Positions 1 through 8,195 of a DNA stretch of 9,702 nucleotides are shown piece after piece; the stretch's first letter is position 1; each line of letters opens with the position of its first letter. This DNA is from Rhizobiaceae bacterium (GTDB lineage Bacteria; Pseudomonadota; Alphaproteobacteria; Rhizobiales; Rhizobiaceae). Location of the stretch: assembly GCA_004299545.1 (NCBI GenBank), contig SCRB01000297.1, positions 1 through 9,702 of the forward strand, written 5' to 3'. Below the pieces are notes generated by a model. That model was not told the DNA's origin. It saw only the letters and a list, made by a program, of their open reading frames with translations, and made no database searches. The translations under genes were made by a program, and so were the position numbers.

Positions 1-999
1 ACGCAGCGCCTCTTCATCCATCGTGATAAGGGCCGCGGTTTCACCTGCATCGAGATGATGGGCCTTCGCGAACGCAGTTCTGTCACGCAGGAACGATGCG
101 CATGCTTCCGGCTTCGTGCGCATCTCGAACAAGGCCCGCGCCAGTTGGGCGTGCTCCGGGGGCGTGGCGGGGTAATGCGCCCCCTGTTGTTCGGGTAATA
201 TGTCGGTGGTCCAGCCGAAGATACCGTAGGTATGATGCCAGGAGGGCTCCCATGCCGTGATGTCGGGTTTGCGCTCGCCCAGAGCGCCCGCCAGGACGAT
301 GATGCTGCGCGCCTCGACATTGCCGCTGTGATCCAGAGCCTCGCTGGAGAAGCTCAGCAGATGGCGGAGATTGCCCTGTCCCATCCTGTCGTAGATGGCC
401 CTGTCGGTATTGACGTCCGGATGGGGATACTGCGGCGTGCCGGGATAATGGGAGAGCCCGCCGCTCGCGATGAAGACGGTGCGCAGCCCTAGCCGCGTCG
501 TCACGCGATCAAGCGCTTGGCCGAGTTGATAGCAGCGTTCCGCCGAAGGCTGCGGTGGCACGTAGGAATTGATGAAGATCGGAAGAAATGCCGTGTCGCG
601 CCCATAGCCGAGGAATTCAAGGGGGATGGTGAAAGGCGTCGACAACGGTGCGTCCATGGTGAAGGCGGGGTCGAAACCTTCTTCCATCAATCCGCGCACG
701 AGATCGTAGCCCTTGTCGCCGCGCAGGTTCCACCAGCCTTTGTGCTTGTGCATGCCCTGTGCCCGGCTGCCGCAATGGACGACGAAGGGCGGAACGCAGC
801 CGACCGCATATTCATCGCCGTGGTCGTTTGTCATGACAATGAGGAGGTCCGGTTCGAGGAGCCTCAGCTTCTCGCCGATCCCTTGCATCACCTGCCGGAC
901 ACGCTCGACCTGATCCTTGTCCTCGGTATCGGGAAGGGAATGGAACTGGGGCGCATGGGGAACCGCCGCGCCCGCGATTATACCGGCCTTCTTCTTCAT
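1..999 (-). CDS. Class III extradiol ring-cleavage dioxygenase, LigB domain followed by LigA-type domain (partial, C-terminus off left edge)
   Basis: Reading from ATG at 999, 333 codons stay open to base 1. The first 270 or so residues look like the LigB/MhpB fold of non-haem Fe(II) extradiol dioxygenases, which open catechol-like rings next to the diol. Likely iron ligands are His15 (VPHAPQ), His60 (TNDHGDEY) and Glu229 (GNVEARS). His184 in SGGLSHYPG matches the catalytic-base region. VPPF (69-72) and LPIFIN (139-144) recall MhpB. Residues about 284-333 (from AQLARALFEM) resemble LigA, the small subunit of protocatechuate 4,5-dioxygenase, so this is a beta-alpha fusion like gallate dioxygenases. 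Those run to about 420 residues, so roughly 80 are missing here. The start overlaps the stop of the 2Fe-2S gene (ATGA) and has an AAGGA ribosome site at 1011-1007. It is the last visible operon gene and probably cleaves the product of the Mo hydroxylase. The family call is firm; the substrate is unknown. Confidence 0.88.
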   Translation of the reverse strand, partial: MKKKAGIIAGAAVPHAPQFHSLPDTEDKDQVERVRQVMQGIGEKLRLLEPDLLIVMTNDHGDEYAVGCVPPFVVHCGSRAQGMHKHKGWWNLRGDKGYDLVRGLMEEGFDPAFTMDAPLSTPFTIPLEFLGYGRDTAFLPIFINSYVPPQPSAERCYQLGQALDRVTTRLGLRTVFIASGGLSHYPGTPQYPHPDVNTDRAIYDRMGQGNLRHLLSFSSEALDHSGNVEARSIIVLAGALGERKPDITAWEPSWHHTYGIFGWTTDILPEQQGAHYPATPPEHAQLARALFEMRTKPEACASFLRDRTAFAKAHHLDAGETAALITMDEEALR

Positions 1000-1466
1000 A
1001 GGTCTGTCCTTTTTCCTACGCTGAGGATCGCGTCCACGAGGCCCTGATATCCGGTGCAACGGCAGAGATTGCCGGCAAGCTCGCGGCGGATTTCATCTTC
1101 GGACGAAGCACGTTTCCGTGCGATGAGGTCGATGGCGGTGGCGAGCATGCCGGGGGTGCAGAAGCCGCATTGCAGGGCATGGCTTTCCCTGAAAGCCTCG
1201 CGAAGCGCATCGGCGACAGGCCCCCGCATCCCTTCGATGGTCACGACGTGCCGGCCTTCGCTGGCGCAGGCGAGCATGAGGCAGGAACGTGATGGGACAC
1301 CATCGACGAGAACGGTGCAGGCGCCGCAAACGCCGTGCTCGCACCCCAGATGTGTGCCTGTCAGGCCGAATTCCTCCCGCAGGAGGTCGGCAAGCGACAG
1401 TCGCCGCTCGACTTCGGCACTGAGGCGGCAGCCGTTGACGGTGAGCGTTATCTCCTGATGCGTCAT
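996..1466 (-). CDS. 2Fe-2S small subunit of a xanthine dehydrogenase-family molybdenum hydroxylase
   Basis: This is a 156-residue protein of the usual CoxS/small-subunit length. It carries electrons from the molybdenum centre to FAD in the cytoplasmic hydroxylase complex. Both cluster motifs are complete. The plant-ferredoxin-type N-terminal cluster uses Cys42, Cys47, Cys50 and Cys62 (GCEHGVCGAC, then SCL). The C-terminal helical domain uses Cys100, Cys103, Cys135 and Cys137 (QCGFCTPGM and LCRCTGYQ). Start ATG 1466 overlaps the stop of the FAD-subunit gene by ATGA and has a purine-rich GGAGAGGG site just upstream. Its own stop overlaps the dioxygenase start in the same way. The gene order large-medium-small differs from the medium-small-large order of classical cox operons. 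No signal peptide is present. Confidence 0.95.
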   Translation of the reverse strand: MTHQEITLTVNGCRLSAEVERRLSLADLLREEFGLTGTHLGCEHGVCGACTVLVDGVPSRSCLMLACASEGRHVVTIEGMRGPVADALREAFRESHALQCGFCTPGMLATAIDLIARKRASSEDEIRRELAGNLCRCTGYQGLVDAILSVGKRTDL

Positions 1467-2302
1467 GCCGCACCCTCTCCTGCTCCTGCTTCGGCGATGG
1501 CCCGGCAGACTGCGACGGCGGCAAGTTGCACGGCATAATCGTCCGCGTCGGGCGCCATCTCCCGCACGCCTTGACGAACAGCCTCGAATTCCGGCCTGCC
1601 GCCCAGCCGGCTATCCCCCGCAAGGGCTGCCGGGTCGTAGCGCCCGGGCAGCCTCACGGGAGATTCGATGGCACCGACCCAGCACTCGGCCCCGTCCGGG
1701 GCAAGGCGGACGGCAGCCAGCGCTTCGGCAAACTCGCCGCTCTTTCTGACCGCCTTGTGCCAGCCGAATGCCGTCTCTCCCGGATCGGGCAGAACGACGG
1801 CCGTGATGATTTCGCCGTCTCCCAGCGCGGTCGTCATTGGCCCGAGGACGAACGCCTCCATCGCAACGCGGCGCCGCCCCGACTTGTTGGCGATTTCCAC
1901 TTCGGCTTGCATACACGACAGGGCGGTAAGCCAGTCGGCGGCCGGATCCGCGTGGGCCAGACTGCCGCCGATAGTGCCGCGATTGCGGATCGCCCGAAAG
2001 GCGATGCCGCCAGCCACGCGCCGCAGGAAGGATTGGACCGGTCCCGGCGCGGCGCCGTCTTCCAGTTGCGCATGCGTGACAGTCGCACCGATCCTGATCG
2101 CTCCGTCCTCGCGTACGATTTCCCGCAATTCGGGGATGCCGGCCAGGTCAACCACCAATGCGGGCCGCGCCATGCGAAAATTCATCGCGGGAATGAGGCT
2201 CTGTCCGCCGGCCAGTACCGCCTTGTCCCCGGGTCCGGAGAGCAGGTCGAAAAGCGCGTCCAGACTGGCGGGCCGCTCGTAACGGAATGCGGACGGCTTC
2301 AT
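1463..2302 (-). CDS. FAD-binding medium subunit of a xanthine dehydrogenase-family molybdenum hydroxylase
   Basis: The 279-residue protein matches the length and layout of CoxM-type flavoproteins, which pass electrons from the 2Fe-2S clusters to the final acceptor. The two FAD-binding loops are clear: AGGQSL at 31-36 and NRGTIGGSLAHADP at 107-120. A CO_deh_flav_C-like C-terminal region follows from about residue 170. The start at ATG 2302 overlaps the stop of the large subunit (ATGA), with GGAG about seven bases upstream. No Fe-S cysteine motif of the benzoyl-CoA-reductase-type medium subunit (4-hydroxybenzoyl-CoA reductase has an extra 4Fe-4S insertion) is visible, which argues against that enzyme. 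It is the middle of three co-translated subunit genes. Confidence 0.94.
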   Translation of the reverse strand: MKPSAFRYERPASLDALFDLLSGPGDKAVLAGGQSLIPAMNFRMARPALVVDLAGIPELREIVREDGAIRIGATVTHAQLEDGAAPGPVQSFLRRVAGGIAFRAIRNRGTIGGSLAHADPAADWLTALSCMQAEVEIANKSGRRRVAMEAFVLGPMTTALGDGEIITAVVLPDPGETAFGWHKAVRKSGEFAEALAAVRLAPDGAECWVGAIESPVRLPGRYDPAALAGDSRLGGRPEFEAVRQGVREMAPDADDYAVQLAAVAVCRAIAEAGAGEGAA

Positions 2303-4686
2303 GGCTCCATCTCCGCGAAGCTTTTGTCCCGCAGGGCCGTCCAGAGATCGCGCGGCCGGATGGGAATGGAACGGACATCGACGCCATACCGCCGCAACGC
2401 GTCGCTGACGGCATTGGCGATCGCGGCCGGCGGGGCGATCGCTCCGCCCTCGCCGAGACCCTTGGCGCCGAACACGGTGAAGGGAGACAGCGTCTCGCGA
2501 TGCCTGAGCGCTATGCGGGGCACTTCGACAGCGCCCGGTATCAGGTAATCGGCAAGCGTCACCGTTCTCGGCTGGCCGGTTTCGTCATATCGCAGTTCTT
2601 CGTAGAGGGCTTGGCCGATACCCTGCGCGGCGCCGCCAATGATCTGCCCGTCGACGATCATCGGATTGACGATGCGGCCGCAATCTTCCGCAACGACATA
2701 ATCAAGCAGCTCGACCTCGCCGGTATCGACGTCCACCGCGACCCTGGCGCCATGGACACCCGACGAATAGGTGCCGCTCTCCACCGGCGGCCTGTAATTG
2801 TACGAAACCTCCAGGCCGGGTTCGATGTCAGGCGGCAGAGCGTTGAGTTCCAGATAGGCGATCCGGGCGATCTTCGCGAAGGACAGATTCCCGAACGGAC
2901 CGGTCGCCGTACCGTCCTGCAGGCGGATGTCTTCTGGGCCGCAGCCGAGATTGGCGGCCGCAATTGCGCGGATCTTCCCGGCCAGCCGCGTCGCTGCACC
3001 CTCCACCGCGCCGCCCGCCATGACCAGCGAGCGGGAGGCGATGGTTCCCAGCCCGTAGGGGCAAAGTTCGGTGTCGCCGTGGCGGATATGGACATGCTCA
3101 TGGGGCAGGCCGAGCGCATCCGCTGCGATTTGCGCCAGCGTGGTCTCCAGACCCTGCCCCTGCGATTTGATCCCGGTTGTCACTAGCACGCTGCCCGACG
3201 GGTCGATGCGGATGCGCGCGCTTTCAAAGCCATATTCGAACGGCGAACCGCGGCGATGCCATTCCTCCGCGCCGTGCGCGGTCTGCTCCGTGTAGCAGCC
3301 GAAGCCAACGCCGATCAGGCGGCGATCACCGGCGGTGACGAGGCGCTGTGCGGCGCGCACCGACGCGACGTCCATGGCCTCCACGGCGTCCGACAGTAGC
3401 GTCTTGTAGTCGCCGCTGTCGTACCGCAGCCCGCTGACGGAGACGTAAGGATGCTCCGAGGCGTCGATCATGTTGCGCGCGCGAAACGCATGCGGCTCCA
3501 TGCCGATGGCGACGGCGGTCTCGTGCATCATGCGTTCCATGGCGAATACCGCCGCGGGGCGGCCGACGCCGCGATACGGCCCGACGCCCATCTTGTTGGT
3601 CGCGACCGTGACCGTCTCGAAGCGATAGGCGCCCAGCCGGTAGGGACCCGGCAGGACCGCGGCGGCCATGCCCGCCTCGACGACGGCTGTCGATGTGCGC
3701 ATCGAATAGGCGCCGCCATCGACCAGGAAGCGGGCGTCGATGGCGAGCAGTTCGCCCGTCCGCATCGCATAGGCCGTCAGCCGCTGCACATGCTGGCGCG
3801 ATTGCGAGGCCGACAGGAAATGCTCGTAGCGATCCTCGATCCAGCGGATGGGAAACGGCAGTTCCATCGCCATCGCGGCCAGCGCCACTTCTTCCGGATA
3901 GAGATTGCTCTTGCCGCCGAAGGCGCCGCCGATTTCGGGCGCGATCACACGGATCCGCGATTCCTCGATCCCCACCAGCTGCTCGGCCAGCATGGTCCTG
4001 ATCAGGTGCGGCCGCTGGGTGGAGAGATAAAGGGTCAGGATGCCGCTGCCGCGGTCGAACCCGGCGACGCAGCCACGCGTTTCCATCGGCAGGGGGAGGA
4101 CGCGCGCCATCCTGAAATCGCGCGTTACGGCGACCTCGGCGCGCGCCACCGCCTCATCGAACGGTCCGATGGTGCGGCCGGAAGACAGATAGACATTGTC
4201 CTCCCAGGCGTCGTGCAGCCGCGGCGCGCCTTCGTCGAGGGCAGCCTCCGGATCGCTTACCGCCGGCAGGCTCTCGATTCCCGGAACGATCGTTTCCGCC
4301 AGATCTTCCGCTTCGGCGCGGCTGGAGGCGACGACCGCCGCGATCAGTTCTCCCACATGCCGCACCTTGCCCCGCGCGAGGATCGGCTGTTCGGTCACAT
4401 GGAATCCCGGCCTGTTGAGCGTCGCACAGATGGGCAGGACGCGATGCGCGAGCCGCTCCGCCGTCCAGACGCTGTCAGGTCCCGCATCCGCCGGGATCTC
4501 GACAGGGCTGAGCTTGCCGAATGCAACGGGCGAACGCACGAAGGCCACCTCACGCATGTCCGGGAGGCGAATGTCGGCAACGAAACGGGCCGTTCCCGCC
4601 AGAAGCCGCTCGTCCTCGTGGCGCAGGACGGGGCGGCCGACCTGCAGGTCGTTGCGCGTCTCCAGTTGGCCGATGTTCTCATTCAT
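2299..4686 (-). CDS. Molybdopterin-binding large (catalytic) subunit of a xanthine dehydrogenase-family hydroxylase
   Basis: This 795-residue subunit has the normal length for CoxL-like catalytic subunits. The Ald_Xan_dh_C hammerhead domain covers about 20-155, with the Mo-cofactor domains after it. Visible motifs are GGAFGGK at 253-259 (cofactor binding), PYRGVGRP at 370-377 (active-site loop), GQGLET around 510-514, and KGLGEGG at 742-748, whose Glu746 corresponds to the family's catalytic base. The loop lacks the Cys of CO dehydrogenase (AYXCSFR), so this is a form II-type enzyme that hydroxylates a heterocycle or oxidises an aldehyde using water. ATG 4686 was chosen because protein similarity begins there (RPVLRHEDERLLAG follows closely) and because it forms an ATGA overlap with the livF stop. 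The frame stays open to 5082, but that extension lies inside livF and is arginine-rich. The substrate is not predictable from sequence alone. Confidence 0.95.
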   Translation of the reverse strand: MNENIGQLETRNDLQVGRPVLRHEDERLLAGTARFVADIRLPDMREVAFVRSPVAFGKLSPVEIPADAGPDSVWTAERLAHRVLPICATLNRPGFHVTEQPILARGKVRHVGELIAAVVASSRAEAEDLAETIVPGIESLPAVSDPEAALDEGAPRLHDAWEDNVYLSSGRTIGPFDEAVARAEVAVTRDFRMARVLPLPMETRGCVAGFDRGSGILTLYLSTQRPHLIRTMLAEQLVGIEESRIRVIAPEIGGAFGGKSNLYPEEVALAAMAMELPFPIRWIEDRYEHFLSASQSRQHVQRLTAYAMRTGELLAIDARFLVDGGAYSMRTSTAVVEAGMAAAVLPGPYRLGAYRFETVTVATNKMGVGPYRGVGRPAAVFAMERMMHETAVAIGMEPHAFRARNMIDASEHPYVSVSGLRYDSGDYKTLLSDAVEAMDVASVRAAQRLVTAGDRRLIGVGFGCYTEQTAHGAEEWHRRGSPFEYGFESARIRIDPSGSVLVTTGIKSQGQGLETTLAQIAADALGLPHEHVHIRHGDTELCPYGLGTIASRSLVMAGGAVEGAATRLAGKIRAIAAANLGCGPEDIRLQDGTATGPFGNLSFAKIARIAYLELNALPPDIEPGLEVSYNYRPPVESGTYSSGVHGARVAVDVDTGEVELLDYVVAEDCGRIVNPMIVDGQIIGGAAQGIGQALYEELRYDETGQPRTVTLADYLIPGAVEVPRIALRHRETLSPFTVFGAKGLGEGGAIAPPAAIANAVSDALRRYGVDVRSIPIRPRDLWTALRDKSFAEMEP

Positions 4687-5460
4687 TGGCGGCCCCCATC
4701 GATATGTTGAGCGTCGGGATGCGCCGGTTCGCCGGCCCCACGGATGGCGGGAGCGGCACTGGCGGTGCCCAGATACGCGGCCTGCACCGCCGGATCTTGC
4801 ATCAGCGCAGCGCAGGGTCCCGAGGAAACGATCGAGCCGATCTCGAGGACATAGCCGCGTTGACCAAGGCCGAGCGCCTGGACCGCGTTCTGCTCCACGA
4901 GCAGCACCGTGGTGCCGTCCCGGTTGATCTCCCGGATCATCTCGAATATCTGCGCCACGATCAGCGGCGCCAGACCCATGGAGGGTTCGTCGAGGAGCAG
5001 CAATGCCGGCCGCGCCATGAGCGCGCGCCCGATGGCGAGCATCTGCTGCTCGCCGCCTGAAAGCGTGCCGGCGACCTGCCATTGCCGTTCGGCCAGACGC
5101 GGGAACATCGCATAGATGCGGTCCATGTCCCCGGCCATCCGCGCGCGGCCGGAGCGGTCGCGCGACACGCCGCCGAGCAGAAGGTTTTCCCGCACGGTCA
5201 TCGCGGTGAAGATGCGCCGCCCCTCCGGCACCTGCCCGACGCCGATAGCCGCCCGGCGATATGCCGCTACCTTGTCGAGCGGACGGCCTCGAAAGCGGAT
5301 GGAGCCGCTGAAGGGGCGCAGCCCCGAAATGGCATTAAGCAGGGTCGTCTTGCCGGCACCGTTGGCCCCGATCAGCACCGCGATCTCGCCTTCCCCCACG
5401 GTGAGGGAGACACCGTTGAGCGCCGGCACCTTGCCGTATCGGACACGCAGATCCTCGACC

Positions 5461-5471
<11 letters not shown>
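4683..5471 (-). CDS. livF: ABC transporter ATPase, LivF type (branched-chain amino acid/aromatic acid uptake family)
   Basis: One of two ATPases that power the importer at the cytoplasmic face. Walker A is GANGAGKT (35-42), the Q-loop is near Gln80 (GQVPEGRRIF), the ABC signature is LSGGEQQ (137-143), and Walker B is LLLLDEP (157-163). The switch position reads LLVEQN, with Gln194 in place of His, as is usual in LivF. The family core ends at YLG (233-235). A further 27 residues, rich in Ala, Gly, Pro and His, follow before the stop, making it longer than the usual 233-240 residues. The start (5471) overlaps livG by 11 bases, and the stop overlaps the Mo-enzyme large subunit by ATGA, joining transport to catabolism in one transcript. 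The ligand need not be an amino acid; many paralogues import aromatic acids. Confidence 0.95.
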
Positions 5472-6235
<764 letters not shown>

Positions 6236-6249
<14 letters not shown>

Positions 6250-7243
6250 GGGCCTCCCCCTTCACGTTTTCCACCACCTCGGATCCGCTTTCGGCCTCGC
6301 GCGGCAGGCGGCGACCGAACAGTCCCTGTGGGCGGAAGATCACCATCAGCACCAGGACAGCCGCGAACAGCAGCATGCGAAGATCGCCGAATTCGCGGAA
6401 CCTCTCGGGGAGATAAGCGACGAGCAGCGTGCCGACGATCGCTCCCGTCAGACTGCGCGTGCCGCCGATCGTCAGCGCCGCGATCAGGAGAATGATCAGC
6501 GATAAGTCGAATGTTTCGGGGCTGATGAAGCTGGCTTTCGTGGCATAGGTCGCCCCTGCGGCGCCGGCGATCCCCGCGCCGATAGCGAATGCGAGTATCT
6601 TCAGCCGGTACGTCGGAACGCCCATAAGCTCGGCAACGTCCTCGTCGGCCCGGATCGCGTTCCAGCCGCGCCCGATATGCGTCGACTCAAGCCGGCGCAC
6701 GATGAAATAGGCGATCAGGATGAGCGTGAGGACAAGCCAGACAAAGGGCACCGGATCGAGCACGCCGAAGACCAGCGGCCCGATACTCGTGGGAGGTGCG
6801 ATCCCGCTGATGCCGCGCACGCCGCCGAGACCCGGGGCATTGGTAAGAAAGATCTGGATGACTTGTCCGAAGCCCAGTGTGGCGATGGCCAGGTAATCGC
6901 CGCGGAGCCTGAGCGTCGGCGCGGCGATGAGGACGCCGAAAACCATCGAGACCGCCACTGCCAGCGGAAGTACGGCGAAATAGGGCCAGCCGAGCAACGT
7001 GTTGCACAGGCCCATCGTGTAGGCGCCGACCGCGAAGAAGGCGACGTGACCCAGGTTGAGCAGGCCGGCGAGTCCGATCGTAACGTAAAGCCCGATGGCG
7101 AGAAGCACGAAGATGCCGATCGGGTAGAAGAGGAGCGACGGGAAGTCGAAATCCTCACTGTCCAGCAGGGGGATATGCACGATCGGCAGCAGATAGAGGA
7201 AGACGATGAGGGCCACGGCGGCCAGCGGGCGCAGCGATTTCAT
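6236..7243 (-). CDS. livM: ABC transporter permease, LivM type
   Basis: A 335-residue inner-membrane permease. Hydrophobic segments are seen at about 5-25, 40-60, 65-80, 87-108, 117-133, 165-183, 216-232, 247-260, 265-279 and 289-303. The conserved LivM block GLAGLLNLGHVAFFAVGAYT starts at 57. The cytoplasmic coupling loop, related to the EAA motif, is at 191-210 (GRGWNAIRADEDVAELMGVP). FRPQGLFG at 303-310 is the usual family ending; a charged tail of about 25 residues follows. ATG 7243 shares one base with the livH stop (TGATG) and has GAGGA five bases upstream. The frame is open to 7891, but those upstream codons fall inside livH and encode arginine-rich, non-membrane sequence, so they are excluded. 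Confidence 0.95.
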
Positions 7244-8193
7244 CACATCCTCGCCCTGATTGCGCGCTCGCCAAGGATGCCGCGCGGCCGAAAGAGAAGG
7301 ACGATGAGCAGGCCGATGAAAGCATAGACACCTTCCCACTGCGAGCCTGTGACCATTGCGCCGTAATTTTCCAGAAGGCCAATCAGAAGCCCTCCGAGGA
7401 GTGCGCCGCTCACGCTTCCCATCCCTCCGAGAACCGCGGCGGTGAAGGCCTTGATGCCGATGGCGAACCCCGCGAGATAGGAGGTGCTGCCGTAGAGCGT
7501 CAGATAAAGGAAGGCGGCGGCGCCGGCGCTCGCCCCTGCCAGCACGAAGGTCAGCAGAACGACGAGGGAACTGTTGACCCCGATCAGCGTCGCTGCCTGC
7601 AGGTCGATGGAAACCGCCCTGATGCTGCGTCCGAAACGGGAGCGCATCATGAACAGATGCAAGCCGCCGGCGATAAGGAGCGCAAGCACGAAGACGAGCA
7701 CCTGGTCGGCCCGGATCATGAAATCGCCGATGCTCAGCAGGGGCGTTTTCGGAACGAGGACCGGAAAAGGCAGGAGGTCGCGGCCGTCGAAATGGGCAAC
7801 CAGTTCCTGCAGGAAGAGGGAACAGCCGAGCGAGGCGATCAGCGCGGCGAAACCGCTGCCGCCGCGCTTGCGGATGGGACGATAGACGCACAATTCAAGC
7901 GCCGTCGAGACGATCACGGATACGATGATCGCCGCGGCGAGGCAGGCGACGAGAACAAGCACGACGCCGCCCGTCGACATGGCATGAGCGTTGAAGGGAG
8001 CGATGCCCAGCGCCTGAGTCGTCGCCAGCGCGCCCAGAGTTCCCAGCATGAAAACTTCAGCGTGCGCGAAGTTGATCAGGTGCAGAACCCTGTAGACGAG
8101 TGAATAGCCGAAGGCGAGCAGGGCGTAGATCGCTCCCACGACGAGGCCCGATACCGTGAAGGGCCCGATCTGGCTCAGGACCAACTGGAACAT
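7243..8193 (-). CDS. livH: ABC transporter permease, LivH type
   Basis: A 316-residue inner-membrane permease that pairs with LivM. It has the family opening GLVVGAIYALLAFGYSLVYR (16-35) followed by LINFAHAEVFMLG. The EAA-type coupling loop is at about 188-207 (GRSIRAVSIDLQAATLIGVN), KAFTAAVLGGMGSVSGALLG is at 248-267, and the ending is FRPRGILGE (301-309). The ATG at 8193 starts two bases after the livK stop (TAATCATG). No ribosome site is visible before it, so translation probably depends on ribosomes finishing livK. The frame is open upstream to 8346, but that part overlaps livK and carries no family sequence. Confidence 0.95.
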   Translation of the reverse strand: MFQLVLSQIGPFTVSGLVVGAIYALLAFGYSLVYRVLHLINFAHAEVFMLGTLGALATTQALGIAPFNAHAMSTGGVVLVLVACLAAAIIVSVIVSTALELCVYRPIRKRGGSGFAALIASLGCSLFLQELVAHFDGRDLLPFPVLVPKTPLLSIGDFMIRADQVLVFVLALLIAGGLHLFMMRSRFGRSIRAVSIDLQAATLIGVNSSLVVLLTFVLAGASAGAAAFLYLTLYGSTSYLAGFAIGIKAFTAAVLGGMGSVSGALLGGLLIGLLENYGAMVTGSQWEGVYAFIGLLIVLLFRPRGILGERAIRARM

Positions 8194-8195
8194 GA

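Noticed and set aside
517..1047. Plus-strand open frame of 176 codons, and a smaller one at 232-492
   Set aside because: Both are shadows of the minus-strand dioxygenase, which is open across the whole stretch and keeps its iron ligands.
1526..2548. Plus-strand open frame of 340 codons
   Set aside because: It lies opposite the FAD subunit and the end of the large subunit, with no domain, and it crosses a real gene junction.
2299..4686. Aerobic carbon monoxide dehydrogenase
   Set aside because: The catalytic loop has PYRGVGR and not the Cys-containing CoxL loop, and the operon context is aromatic uptake and ring cleavage.
3451..4710. Long plus-strand open frame of 419 codons
   Set aside because: It is antisense to the large subunit, whose motifs are unmistakable. 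Its product is rich in Arg, His and Asp without any recognisable domain, as expected for an antisense frame in GC-rich DNA.
4687..5082. N-terminal extension of the large subunit by 132 codons
   Set aside because: It falls inside livF in another frame, is Arg/Gly-rich, and is not needed for the normal length of 795 residues.
7244..7891. N-terminal extension of LivM by 216 codons
   Set aside because: It lies inside livH, is Arg-rich with no membrane segments, and the family's length fits the start at 7243.
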